A DNA stretch of 54,279 nucleotides, taken from the NCBI GenBank assembly GCA_021811315.1, contig JAJZPF010000016.1, positions 1 to 54,279 on the forward strand, given 5' to 3'. The translations under genes and the position numbers were made by a program. The DNA is from a bacterium (lineage in GTDB: Bacteria > Elusimicrobiota > Elusimicrobia > Elusimicrobiales > UBA9959). Position 1 is the stretch's first letter. Each line of letters starts with the position of its first letter. Under the pieces are notes generated by a model, which saw nothing but the letters and a program-made list of their open reading frames with translations, did no database searches and had not been told where the DNA came from. Of this stretch, positions 1 to 8,587 are shown in pieces.

Positions 1-4
1 GCAG

Positions 5-542
5 TGGGCGCGGGAAATAATTTTCTGCGTTGTACGGACGCCGAAGGCGGACGGGAGCGGCCGGGTAAGGCCTGTTTGGGGCCGGCCGGCCGCGCATCGG
101 AGGTGTTGATAAGATGCAGAACACCTTGGGAGCAGGTGCGACGGCGCGTAGTGCCGGAGCCCTGCGAACGCCCTTCTTAGCGGCAAGCATGGGCGGCCGC
201 GCTGCGTGGCCGACCGTGCGGCATCTCGCGGATAAGATCGGGCCTCCTTTTCTATCCCAGGATGGGCGGGGGCGTGGAACTTATAATGTTACCTCGGGAT
301 GTTGCGCAAAGTAGGTTATAGCTTCATCCTGAAAACCCCGCCAGATTTTTCTGGCAAACAAGAAAGCTCCTCAACTGAGGAGCTTTCTTGTTTTAGCCGC
401 TATTTGGTTCCTGCCTGCCACTTAAGGATGAAGTTGGAACCTGCTCCTATGCGCGGCCGGCCGGTACCCAACTGGGCCTTACAGGGCCGCTACCGCCCGC
501 CGCAGGCGTCCGTACAAAGCAGAAAATTATTTCCCGCGCCCA
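5..542. repeat. Large imperfect inverted repeat (arms 5-97 and 449-542)
   Basis: The left arm begins TGGGCGCGGGAAATAATTTT and the right arm ends with its reverse complement. The outer ~38 bp of the arms differ at about one position; the inner part, including a shared GGCCGGCCG core, is diverged. A smaller inverted repeat (321-330 with 425-434) and a perfect 17-bp hairpin (357-392) are nested inside. I see no convincing gene within it. It could be a MITE-like or other palindromic element, or a very large structured RNA. The window starts only four bases before the left arm, so flanking duplications cannot be judged. Confidence 0.7.
357..394 (+). terminator. Strong hairpin, bidirectional terminator-like
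   Basis: A perfect 17-bp stem (357-373 with 376-392) with a two-base loop is flanked by A-rich sequence on the left and a short T run on the right. It therefore looks like an intrinsic terminator on either strand, although the T run is short. It lies at the centre of the large palindrome and ends no recognised gene on the plus strand. Confidence 0.5.
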
Positions 543-603
543 TAAATCTTCGCCGTTATAAGCCGCAGAACACCTTTCGTCTGTTCTCTTACGATAAAAT
601 CAG

Positions 604-660
604 GGCGGACGACTTTCCTTGGGTTAGGGGTGGGTTTTTTGGGAGGAAAAGCCGTCCGCC
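604..660 (-). terminator. Imperfect hairpin after the response regulator gene
   Basis: The arms 604-618 and 645-660 are near-complementary (GGCGGACG with CGTCCGCC at the base). The hairpin lies about 20 bases beyond the stop of the minus-strand response regulator ending at 682 and is followed on that strand by a loose T-rich stretch. Its long loop makes it a weak terminator candidate. Confidence 0.4.
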
Positions 661-681
661 GCAATTTTATTGACTCGGCTC

Positions 682-1071
682 TCAGGAAACAGCCGTCCCT
701 GTATTCCCAAGAACTTTCATCACAATACTCGGAAGTTCCAGCATGCCGTGCGACCCTTTAAGCACAAAGTAATCAGCACGGCACTCCGCATATGCCGCGA
801 TCTCCGCGCCCGGGTCGGAACTAACAATTATCACAGGATATTGGGGCTTTGCTTCACTCCTTTTAAGCGCTGTGCATACGTCAACCGCGTCACCGTCGCC
901 CAGATGAAAATCCAATAGTATGCAATCGGGCCTATGCTGTTCCGCCATCCTCACCCCGGCCTTGCAACTGTCGGCGGTGCGCACGTCGTAATCCTCGTCG
1001 CCGAAAAGCCGTTTCATCAGCCTGTGCCAGAACAGGTCGTCGTCAATTATAAGTATCTTTAATTTCGCCAT
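682..1071 (-). CDS. Single-domain response regulator (CheY-like)
   Basis: This 129-residue protein is one receiver domain with no output domain. The acidic cluster is DDD at 10-12, the phosphoacceptor is D54 in LLDFHLGDG, and the conserved lysine is in FVLKG near the C-terminus. The family relays phosphate from a histidine kinase and acts by protein contact. The start at 1071 is preceded by GGGGGA at a good distance; an upstream in-frame ATG at 1146 would add residues unlike the family and was rejected. It is divergent from the XRE regulator at 1189. A plausible kinase is the hybrid at 2466, but that pairing is inference. Confidence 0.85.
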   Translation of the reverse strand: MAKLKILIIDDDLFWHRLMKRLFGDEDYDVRTADSCKAGVRMAEQHRPDCILLDFHLGDGDAVDVCTALKRSEAKPQYPVIIVSSDPGAEIAAYAECRADYFVLKGSHGMLELPSIVMKVLGNTGTAVS

Positions 1072-1188
1072 ATCATCCCCCAAGAATAGTATAACAGGCC
1101 GCGCGCCTCGTGTCAACACCCACGGCGCTGTATAATGCTGTACCACAGGCGCGTAGACCGCGACCCGCAGAGGTTATACAATTGCAGG

Positions 1189-1548
1189 ATGAACATCAGC
1201 GATCACAGCTTTGATATCGGAATGAAAGTGCGCCAGGAACGCCTGAATCATGGGTGGACCCAGGAAGAACTTGCGGAAAAGACGGACATGAGCCCGTCTT
1301 TTATCGGGCAAATTGAACGCGGCGTTAAGGTCGTAAGCATTGAAACCTTAAAACGCTTAAGCAGGGTTTTCGGGCTCAAGTCCGCAGAGTTTTTACGGGA
1401 AAAAGGCGCGCTGAAATCACACAGCGAGGCGCCGTCCATGGAACATAAAGTTGCAGGCCTCCTCAAAGGCTACAGCCTGCGTGAACAGAAAGTCGTATAC
1501 CAGACCCTCAAATACATGTTGCGTCAAAACCGGAAGCTGGCAAAATAG
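1189..1548 (+). CDS. XRE-family helix-turn-helix regulator
   Basis: This 119-residue protein has a Cro/C1-type HTH at about residues 12-66, with typical motifs VRQERLNHGWTQEELAEK and SPSFIGQIERG. The C-terminal ~50 residues are basic and probably helical. Such proteins bind operator DNA as dimers. The start is uncertain: ATG at 1189 sits directly after GCAGG, and ATG at 1222 is possible. A TATAAT box at 1131-1136 lies upstream, but the -35 is poor. The gene is divergent from the receiver protein at 682-1071 and convergent with the second XRE gene at 1681. Targets cannot be read from the sequence. Confidence 0.85.
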   Translation: MNISDHSFDIGMKVRQERLNHGWTQEELAEKTDMSPSFIGQIERGVKVVSIETLKRLSRVFGLKSAEFLREKGALKSHSEAPSMEHKVAGLLKGYSLREQKVVYQTLKYMLRQNRKLAK

Positions 1549-1680
1549 TCCGCCTGCTCGAAACAACCACAGGGTGTTTGTCATGCGGGCGATCAGTAAG
1601 CAGATTTCCCCTTAGCTGTCCAAAACGCCATCAGGGACAACAGCGGATGGCATCGCAGGAAGGTCTTCACTCCAAAATTA

Positions 1681-2037
1681 TCAAGTCCGTTTATCAAGAA
1701 GCTTTTTGGCAAGAACCGTTACGGTAGCCAGGATCGTTTCCGTGTTTTCCGGGCTTTGGTTTTGCAGCAGTTTTAAGATCCTATTCAGAGTTTTTTGTTT
1801 TTCGCCGGCGACATTAAGAACGCTCCTCTCATTGAATAATTCCGAAATAGAGACGTTCAGAGCTTTTGCGATCTTCGCTATGGTGGCCAAACTGGGCTTT
1901 TTCTTATTCGTTTCCAAATAAGCGAGGAAGCTTACGCTTATTCCCGCGGTATCCGCCAGGTCCTCTATCGTAAGTCCCGCCTGCAATCGTTTGAGGCGCA
2001 ACTGTTTGGCGATTGTGTCATAAATATCCATCCCCAT
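1681..2037 (-). CDS. XRE-family helix-turn-helix regulator
   Basis: This 118-residue protein has an N-terminal HTH_3 domain (LRLKRLQAGLTIEDLADTAG, then SVSFLAYLETNKKKPS). The C-terminal tail of about 50 residues is helical and rich in Leu and Lys. I chose ATG 2037 because GGAG lies six bases upstream; ATG 2049 and ATG 2031 are alternatives. It is distinct in sequence from the XRE protein at 1189. The 130 bp between the two convergent stops contains no clear terminator. Confidence 0.85.
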   Translation of the reverse strand: MGMDIYDTIAKQLRLKRLQAGLTIEDLADTAGISVSFLAYLETNKKKPSLATIAKIAKALNVSISELFNERSVLNVAGEKQKTLNRILKLLQNQSPENTETILATVTVLAKKLLDKRT

Positions 2038-2465
2038 GATAATCTCCATTACCCCTCGCCCCTACATATAGCATAACTAGTGGACCTTAAGGAAAGCTCA
2101 TAGGTGGATCAAATTAAGCTCAAATAAAACTTGCCTAATAGAGCCACCCATACAGTGCGCTTTTTTAAAGCCTCAGCACTTACACGAAATAAGCAGTATA
2201 CGGGTCAAATGAGGTAGGCCGAATGAAGCAAAGCCCTTGTATGAACTCTATGATATATTTCAAATATCTCCCATCATCTATGGGAATAATAAACCGCATA
2301 TATTGCGACTTATGGTCATAGGTCCCCGGATAATTATAGAATTGGAAGTATAAGCAGAAGCACGTGATCCATCGCGGACGCCTCCGGGATGGCTGCGCTG
2401 CATTATGTGAACGATGTAATATTTATTATCCGTACATACTCTCTATGGCATGTTAGGAATTAAAA
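2038..2465. other. Intergenic, AT-richer than its surroundings; no gene seen
   Basis: No supported coding region or RNA gene was found. The stretch is clearly AT-richer than the neighbouring genes and must hold the promoters for the minus-strand XRE gene and for the hybrid kinase. A short imperfect hairpin (CCATCGCGG with CCGGGATGG) lies near 2365-2390. Confidence 0.5.
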
Positions 2466-4541
2466 ATGACCTCGATTAAATTGAAAGTGCTGGCGATCGA
2501 TGACGGACAGGATAGTCTCGACACCTTAAGATCCGGCATGTCGCACGCTTTTCCGGACGCCGGTTTCTTCGCCGCCACGAACGGCCCTGATGGCATAGCC
2601 GCGGCGCTGGCCGAAGATCCGGATATAATCCTGCTTGATATAGTCATGCCGGAAATGGACGGGTTTGAAACATGCAGGCGGCTTAAGGAAGATACCCGCC
2701 TTAGAGATATCCCGGTAGTCTTTATTACCGCGCTCAGGCCCGATAAGGACACCTTGGAAAAAGCCTTTGCGGCGGGCGCCGAAGCGTTCATTTTAAAACC
2801 CCTTGAATTGTGGGAGTTAACCAGTCAGCTACGGGCCATGTTAAAAATTAAAGCGGCCAATCTGTTACAGCGGACAGATCATGACCACCTGGGGGGCCTG
2901 GTCACGCAGCGCACCCGCGAACTTGCCGAAGAACTTGCCGCACGGGAGAAGGCGCTGGAGTTGTTGACGGAAAGCGAAGCGTTGTTTAAGACCATATTCA
3001 CTGAATCCCCAATGGGCATATGCCTGGTCGATTATAAAACAGGCCGCTTTATCCGGGTGAATCCGATATTCGCCGAGCTCGTAGGCAGGCCTGTGGAAGA
3101 ACTGACCGCCATTACCTGGATGAGCATCTCGCATCCCGACGATGTGAAGGATCAATCGGATAATCTGGCGCTGTTGACCGCCGGGAATATGAAAACATTC
3201 CAGATGGAAAAACGCTATCTCAGATCCGACGGCACTGTGGTCTGGGCGAAACTGACGGCCGCCCCGCTGCCGGCATTCGACAACTTCAAGCCGCGCTATC
3301 TCGGCATGATAGAAGATGTAAGCGCCGGCAAGGACGCCGAAAAGGAAAAAGCAAAGCTTGAAGAGCAGCTTCGCCAATCTCAAAAGATGGAGGCGGCCGG
3401 CAGCCTGGCCGGCGGGATAGCTCACGATTTTAATAATATACTAGCCGCAATTTTAGCCTATAGCGGGTTCCTGCTGAAAAGTCTGCATAAGACCGACCCC
3501 AGCTACAAAGATGCGGAAGAAATAAATAAGGCGGGGATGCGGGCCGCTGCTTTAACGCGCCAGCTCCTGGCCTTCAGCCGCAAGCAGATCCTTCAGCCCA
3601 AAGTGCTGGATGTAAACGAGGTTATTCTGGGCATGAAGACAATGCTCAGCCGCCTCATCGGCGAAAACATAAAACTTACGGCCATTAAGGGGAAGACGCC
3701 GACACTTATAAAAGCGGACCAGGGATGTCTCGAACAGGTGCTCATGAATCTTGCCGTTAACGCGCGCGATGCCATGCCGAAAGGCGGCAAGCTTACTATT
3801 GAAGCTTCCGCTGCCTATATCAATGAGGCGCATATCCACCGCCATGGGACCGTTGAGCCGGGCAACTATGTCATGCTTTCGGTCAGCGACACGGGTGCCG
3901 GGATGAGCGCGGAGACCCAATCCCACATCTTTGAGCCGTTCTTCACCACAAAACCGCGCGACAAAGGAACCGGACTTGGGCTTTCCACAGTCCACGGAAT
4001 TATCAAGCAAAGCGGGGGTTCAGTAGTCGTATACAGCGAAGAGAAGCACGGCACGGTTTTCAAAATATATTTTCCACAGATCACAGATGAAGTGGCAATT
4101 GCCGAACAGCCTGCGGCCGCTAAAAAGACGTTTACCGGGACCGGGACAGTTCTGGTGGTGGACGATGATGTGCAGATCCGCACTCTCGTCCGGCGCACCC
4201 TCACGCAGGACCGATTCACCGTTCTTGAAGCCGCCAGCGCCGAGGAGGCTATGGCGATCTGTAAACGGCATAAAACCACTATTCATCTCATACTGACGGA
4301 CATGGTGCTGCCTAAAATGAGCGGCTTTGAATTGGCTGAATACTTGAAATCCGTGCATCCAGAAGTAAAAGTGCTCTTTATGTCGGGCTACACGGAGCAT
4401 TCCGTACTTGAACAGGGAATATTGGACCCGGATAAGAATTTTATTCAAAAACCTTTCGCGCTTGACGCGCTTATCCGGAAAACGCGGGAGGTTTTGTCGC
4501 GTGCTCCACACGCGCTCCAAAAGCGGCTAAAAAATACCTAA
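2466..4541 (+). CDS. Hybrid sensor histidine kinase (REC-PAS-HisKA-HATPase-REC)
   Basis: This 691-residue cytoplasmic protein has no membrane segment. In order it carries a receiver domain (about 5-125, phosphoacceptor D58 in LLDIVMPEMDG), a coiled-coil linker, a PAS domain (about 165-290), a HisKA helix with H320 in GIAHDFNN, and an HATPase domain with N box NLAVNARDAM, G1 DTGAGM, F box FEPFFTTK and G2 GTGLGLS. A second receiver domain follows (about 545-665, D612 in LTDMVLP). The HDFNN box and terminal receiver are typical of phosphorelay hybrids; the N-terminal receiver suggests it also accepts phosphate. AGGA precedes the ATG by seven bases. Two single-domain receivers follow on the same strand. 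Confidence 0.95.
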   Translation: MTSIKLKVLAIDDGQDSLDTLRSGMSHAFPDAGFFAATNGPDGIAAALAEDPDIILLDIVMPEMDGFETCRRLKEDTRLRDIPVVFITALRPDKDTLEKAFAAGAEAFILKPLELWELTSQLRAMLKIKAANLLQRTDHDHLGGLVTQRTRELAEELAAREKALELLTESEALFKTIFTESPMGICLVDYKTGRFIRVNPIFAELVGRPVEELTAITWMSISHPDDVKDQSDNLALLTAGNMKTFQMEKRYLRSDGTVVWAKLTAAPLPAFDNFKPRYLGMIEDVSAGKDAEKEKAKLEEQLRQSQKMEAAGSLAGGIAHDFNNILAAILAYSGFLLKSLHKTDPSYKDAEEINKAGMRAAALTRQLLAFSRKQILQPKVLDVNEVILGMKTMLSRLIGENIKLTAIKGKTPTLIKADQGCLEQVLMNLAVNARDAMPKGGKLTIEASAAYINEAHIHRHGTVEPGNYVMLSVSDTGAGMSAETQSHIFEPFFTTKPRDKGTGLGLSTVHGIIKQSGGSVVVYSEEKHGTVFKIYFPQITDEVAIAEQPAAAKKTFTGTGTVLVVDDDVQIRTLVRRTLTQDRFTVLEAASAEEAMAICKRHKTTIHLILTDMVLPKMSGFELAEYLKSVHPEVKVLFMSGYTEHSVLEQGILDPDKNFIQKPFALDALIRKTREVLSRAPHALQKRLKNT

Positions 4542-4591
4542 AGACACATACACGGACATCTTATGCGCCCCGCTTAGCAATTAGAATAAAG

Positions 4592-4674
4592 CTGACAGCC
4601 ATATCATAGGTTCTGTGACCCATGCGCGCATGGGCCATCTGCCTCTGTCAGAGCTTGTGTAACTTATGTTACAC
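4592..4674 (+). promoter_or_regulatory. Cluster of palindromes upstream of a response regulator
   Basis: Three symmetric elements lie in 83 bases: CTGACAG (4592-4598) with CTGTCAG (4645-4651), a perfect 16-bp palindrome CCCATGCGCGCATGGG (4619-4634), and GTGTAAC-TTAT-GTTACAC (4657-4674). The first two together can form a hairpin downstream of the kinase gene, without a T run. The third looks like an operator for a dimeric regulator. No function is proven. Confidence 0.45.
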
Positions 4675-4736
4675 TCATAAAGTAGCCGGGGGGCTATGTG
4701 CGGGTGAGGGCATCTGGCGGGGAAAGGGGAAATAAG

Positions 4737-5084
4737 ATGCCTAGAAGTATCCTTGTGGCCGACGACGATGAGGCGATGCTTGATGTTTATACGCGCCTGT
4801 TTACCGGGACAGACTATTTAATTTTTAAAACTTCCAGTTTCGCCGAGGCCGCGCGGCTTATAAATTCCAGAAATTACGACCTGCTGATAACGGACCTGAT
4901 GCTCGGGGACGGGCTGGGCACGGACCTGATAAAGATCTTCGAGAGAAAACAGGCAGGAGCCAAAAGTCTGCTTGTGTCCGGCTCGGTTGCGATACTACCG
5001 CCGGAGCAGATCCCCGATGTCTATTTCGAAAAACCTTTTAAAGTGGAAGTTTTTATGGCAGCTGTAACCAAGGCGCTGGCATAG
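4737..5084 (+). CDS. Single-domain response regulator
   Basis: This 115-residue receiver domain has ADDDE near residue 8, phosphoacceptor D53 in LLITDLMLGDG, and FEKPF with the conserved lysine near residue 101. There is no output domain. AAGGGGAAA precedes the start at 4737; an in-frame GTG-type extension upstream to 4698 is not receiver-like. It sits between the hybrid kinase and another receiver gene, so it is a likely phosphorelay partner, by position only. Confidence 0.88.
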   Translation: MPRSILVADDDEAMLDVYTRLFTGTDYLIFKTSSFAEAARLINSRNYDLLITDLMLGDGLGTDLIKIFERKQAGAKSLLVSGSVAILPPEQIPDVYFEKPFKVEVFMAAVTKALA

Positions 5085-5122
5085 TCTCGGGGTGCGCGGG
5101 CTGTTTAAACTTTTATGAGAAA

Positions 5123-5488
5123 ATGGGGGGTATTATAAAAATATTGCTGATCGAAGATAACGAACAGACGAGGTACGTTATAAAATCTCTGCTGCAGAAA
5201 CTCGGACACGAGATCGTGGGCGAGGCCGAGGACGGGGATAAAGCGGTCCAGTATTTCACCAGTTTAAAACCGGACGTGGTCTTTCTTGACATTATCCTGC
5301 CCGGGAAATCCGGCGTTGAAGTGTTGGAGGATCTCCGGCGCGTGGACCCGAAGACGCGGGTTGTGGTCATAACGGCCGTTGACCAGGAAGAGATAGACCG
5401 CCGGCTTTCCGGCAAGGGCGTTCACGCTATATTGCGCAAACCTTTTTCCTTTGGGGATTTTAAGACACTCATGGCAAGCTTAACCTGA
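5123..5488 (+). CDS. Single-domain response regulator (CheY-like)
   Basis: This 121-residue receiver domain has LLIEDNE at residues 8-14, phosphoacceptor D56 in VVFLDIILPG, and LRKPFSF with the conserved lysine. No output domain is present. The ribosome site is poor (only GAGA nearby), and the start at ATG 5123 is the first in frame. It follows the previous receiver by 38 bases and could share its transcript. Confidence 0.88.
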   Translation: MGGIIKILLIEDNEQTRYVIKSLLQKLGHEIVGEAEDGDKAVQYFTSLKPDVVFLDIILPGKSGVEVLEDLRRVDPKTRVVVITAVDQEEIDRRLSGKGVHAILRKPFSFGDFKTLMASLT

Positions 5489-5588
5489 TGAGCCAAAGAG
5501 CATTGGGTTAAAACGTTCTTCCAATGTCAAGGCGATTTTCGGAAGGCATTTTCTTCCGGCTAATTTCTCTTTACCGGTCTATTGCAAC

Positions 5589-6123
5589 TCATTGTTTAGG
5601 ATTATTTCTGATGTATTTCTGATATATTTCTGATAACTTGTAGGACCTGGAGCGTCTTGAGGGGTTAGCCAGCACGATCCAGCCGTCTTTTACCCATGCG
5701 GTAAGCAAATAAAGGACCATCCTGTCGGAAAGCCCCAAAGCGGCGGCCATCTCCTGCGTAGAGACCACGTCGTTCCCGGCAAAAAGGCCCAGGATCACCC
5801 GCGCCCGGCGGTCAAACTTGCGCAAAGGCTCAGGCTCGACCGGCAAGCCTTCCTTGGAATATCTCAAAGCCTCGTCTTTTGCGCGGTTAAAAACATCGGC
5901 AAGCAGCACAACAAAATACTCAATCCACCCGGTAAGATCGGAATCGGCCCGGCCCTCGTAGTAGTTATGGTGCTTGTGCACCGCGAGCGAGTTATAATAC
6001 GCCTCAATATCGCGGGCATGATGCTCTTCCATAGAGAAGAACCCGCGCATACCGTAGCCGTCCCTGTGCAGCAGAAAAGTGGCAAGCAGCCGGGCAGTCC
6101 TGCCGTTGCCGTCGTAATACGTG
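5589..6123 (-). pseudogene. Fic-family protein, 5' half missing
   Basis: Reading the minus strand from 6123 gives HTYYDGNGRTARLL, which is the Fic catalytic motif, followed by a typical Fic C-terminal half (NYYEGRADSDLTGWIEYF) and a winged-helix-like tail. The codon before the motif histidine is TAG, and the N-terminal ~150 residues expected of a Fic protein are absent. The neighbouring gene's end lies there instead. An internal ATG at 6050 could give 153 residues, but without the active site. Fic enzymes AMPylate proteins; this copy is probably dead. A complete Fic gene lies 1.2 kb upstream. Confidence 0.8.
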
Positions 6124-6153
6124 TGCTATTTATATGCCAGCAGGTCTGGATTC

Positions 6154-7200
6154 TCAAGGAATAAATCCCCGGCCTCTTGTAGCGGCGGCAAGCGCCTTTC
6201 GTGCGCCGATTATGGACTGGAGGCGGTTTTTACGCTCAAAAACCAGCCCCAGCGCCTTTCCCAGGGGAGCAAGCGCGGCCGCGGTCTCCTCGGCCTTAAC
6301 GTAAATTATGGCCGCGGCAAAGGAATGCTCAAGCATGGCCCCCACAATGGCGTCGCCCAGCGCCTGTACCTCGTCCAGGCCGGCCTCCACAACGGAGGCA
6401 TGGAACATAAACCCGGAAGCCTGATGCGCGACAATGATCATCTTTGGAATATAAGGCCGGTCTTTGTCGCCTATAACCATGCCCGAGTCGAAAACGTCCG
6501 CCTCCCACGGGCCGTTGTCCGGGAGGCCCGCGGAGACGATTTTATTTATCTTCGCCATGTCTGGGACGTAAGACGCCGGCGGCGCGGGCTGATGTTTTGG
6601 GAGAGCCTCCCAGCGCGTCTCTATCTCCGGCCGGCCGCCGGCGCCGGCCTTTGGAAGATACACAAGGCATTTTCCCGGATGGGAATCCAGGTTTAACCGC
6701 CCCGCAAGGGTTTGGGAAACCGCGTCGCAGGCGCAGTCCAGCGCAAGTGTAAGAAAGCGGGCTTCGGCTTCGGTCAGGAACCAGGGCGTATGGCCGGGCA
6801 GATAGCTGCTGAAAACCGGCCAGGCGTGCCCGCCGCGGAAAGAAAGCCCCAGTTCTTTAATAACGGCCAGGTCCTCTTTTTGCAGTTCCCTCTTGCCTGT
6901 AAACTCAGCCATCAGGCAGTTCTGCATTGAAAGCAGGCCGCCTTGTTTAAAGTCTACCTTCCCTTTCTGCGCCTTGAGGTGGAAATCCAGCCCCTCGGCT
7001 CCCCGGTAAAGGCACAAAGCCAGCACCTGGCCCAACGCGCCCAGAATACAGCCGTAGCCGGTCTGCCCGCCCTCCGGGTTGCGCACTCCAAAAAGGGTGG
7101 CGTCGTCAAAATACTCCCAGGGTTTCAGTTCATGAAAACGGCCAGCTGCCGCGTACAGCCCTTTCCACACACCCGCCGGGACTTCCGGAACTTTAGCCAT
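6154..7200 (-). CDS. Uncharacterised protein (DUF6930/DUF7309-like)
   Basis: This 348-residue soluble protein has no signal peptide or membrane segment. Its general look (an N-terminal WEYFDDATLFGV region, a Pro-rich centre, and a C-terminal domain with IIVAHQASGFMFHASVV) recalls a widespread family annotated only as DUF6930/DUF7309. That assignment is from memory of the pattern and is tentative. The start at 7200 is supported by GGGAAAGG eight bases upstream. Its stop lies about 30 bases before the truncated Fic motif, so the junction probably marks a deletion or insertion. No function is proposed. Confidence 0.75.
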   Translation of the reverse strand: MAKVPEVPAGVWKGLYAAAGRFHELKPWEYFDDATLFGVRNPEGGQTGYGCILGALGQVLALCLYRGAEGLDFHLKAQKGKVDFKQGGLLSMQNCLMAEFTGKRELQKEDLAVIKELGLSFRGGHAWPVFSSYLPGHTPWFLTEAEARFLTLALDCACDAVSQTLAGRLNLDSHPGKCLVYLPKAGAGGRPEIETRWEALPKHQPAPPASYVPDMAKINKIVSAGLPDNGPWEADVFDSGMVIGDKDRPYIPKMIIVAHQASGFMFHASVVEAGLDEVQALGDAIVGAMLEHSFAAAIIYVKAEETAAALAPLGKALGLVFERKNRLQSIIGARKALAAATRGRGFIP

Positions 7201-7241
7201 AGTTATTACCTTTCCCAATAAACACAAATGTCATAAGCCGC

Positions 7242-7284
7242 GTCGCAAGTTTGTCGCTAGTTGTGTCGCTAGTTTGTCGCTAGT
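7242..7284. repeat. Short tandem repeat, four units of GTCGCTAGT
   Basis: Four consecutive units of 9-12 bases (GTCGCAAGTTT, GTCGCTAGTTGT, GTCGCTAGTTT, GTCGCTAGT) lie between the Fic gene and the DUF gene. This may be slippage or an array of half-sites. No palindrome is visible. Confidence 0.6.
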
Positions 7285-7293
7285 CTCAGGCGT

Positions 7294-8331
7294 TTATTTT
7301 ACCAGCCGATAGTAAAGGCGGTTTGTCGCCCCTTCCGGCGCCAATAGTCCCTTTTCAACCAATTCCTTTAACTCCCGCTGAAGCGTTCTGCGGCTAATAC
7401 CGCTGCAATAAACTTCAAAGTCCTGGATCGTCAAGCCACCATGGGCCAGGGCATGTTTGATGGCCAGCAGTTGCCTCTTGCTAAAGGCATGTTTATGGGA
7501 AAGAACATCCAGCCTGATAATGTGCTCGCCGCGTTCCTGGACTTCGCGCATCTGCGTTGCCAGGCCTTCCACAAAGTATTCAAGCCAGCAGGTGATATCC
7601 AGATTGTTTTCTCTTACGCTTTGCAGCGCCTTGTAAAATGGCGCGCGGTTGCGGTCATAGTATTCGCTGATCGTGAACAAGCGCTTAAAGTCATACCCCT
7701 TTCTGTAAAGGCACAAGGTGGATAATAGCCTGGAGGACCGTCCGTTCCCGTCAATGAACGGGTGAATATGAACCAGCTGGAATTGGGCTATTCCGGACTC
7801 AAGCACGGGATTAATGCCATGCTCCGACCGAAGCCACGCGATAAGCTCAGCCATCATTTTAGGTACGTCGTGCGGAGGCGGAGGGGTATAAATTGTTTGG
7901 CCGGTTTTGGAATTTACGACATAATTCTGGACTTTGCGATATTCCCCCGGAGCCGCCTTGTCGCCGCGGACCCCTTTGACCAGACGTTTATGTATTTCGC
8001 GGATAACCCCTTCCGTTATCGGTTCGCCGCTGTTCAAGTATTCCGTCACCAGGTCAAAAGCGTTGCGGTAATTTAAAAGTTCGCGCGTATCATTGGGATC
8101 AGTTCCCGGCACTTCCTTGCCCGCCAGAAGCTTTTCGGACTGCTCAAGCGTAAGATGCGTGCCTTCAATATGCGTGGTGTGGTGAGCCTCCAGGACCAGG
8201 GCCCGGTTTTGCATTTCAGAAATCCAATCGTTGGAAAGCTTGGCCGCATCCAGGAAGCCGCGCGCGCGCTCTATTTTTGTGAGACCGGCGGCAATGGCAT
8301 TGGTAATCGTAAATTTAGGCGAAAAAGCCAT
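7294..8331 (-). CDS. Fic-family protein AMP-transferase
   Basis: This 345-residue protein is complete. The Fic core contains the catalytic motif [15 protein letters not shown] flap precedes it ([10 protein letters not shown]), and an N-terminal helix carries THIEG, matching the (S/T)xxxE(G/N) inhibitory motif of class II Fic proteins, so activity should be self-inhibited. The C-terminal ~70 residues look like a winged helix ([16 protein letters not shown]). Family members transfer AMP from ATP to hydroxyl side chains of target proteins. No antitoxin gene is needed or seen. The start at 8331 is the first Met that gives the complete N-terminal domain. Confidence 0.93.
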   Translation of the reverse strand: MAFSPKFTITNAIAAGLTKIERARGFLDAAKLSNDWISEMQNRALVLEAHHTTHIEGTHLTLEQSEKLLAGKEVPGTDPNDTRELLNYRNAFDLVTEYLNSGEPITEGVIREIHKRLVKGVRGDKAAPGEYRKVQNYVVNSKTGQTIYTPPPPHDVPKMMAELIAWLRSEHGINPVLESGIAQFQLVHIHPFIDGNGRSSRLLSTLCLYRKGYDFKRLFTISEYYDRNRAPFYKALQSVRENNLDITCWLEYFVEGLATQMREVQERGEHIIRLDVLSHKHAFSKRQLLAIKHALAHGGLTIQDFEVYCSGISRRTLQRELKELVEKGLLAPEGATNRLYYRLVK

Positions 8332-8587
8332 AACAAGACCTCAACCGGCGTCCTTGTGAATGATATCATCGATGTTTTTTAAAGCCTGTTCAAACATTTT
8401 TAGTCCTATTTATGAAGACGCGGTACTTCTCACGTAAAAACGTCGTATTCGGGCGTGGATAGCTGCTCCCTAACAATTAATTATATTGCTTTGAGGGCAT
8501 AATTGCTATTAAAAGAATTTCTGTTCTATTGCTGTTAACCCGCATGTTTGCGAAATGTTAATTACTCAAAGTCCTGCATCCGAGATA

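Noticed and set aside
114..673. Open frames of 66 and 124 codons inside the large palindrome
   Set aside because: They run through the inverted repeat and hairpin, have no ribosome site and no protein-like features.
7242..7284. Possible CRISPR-like repeat
   Set aside because: Units are only 9-12 bases with no spacers, so it is a simple tandem repeat.
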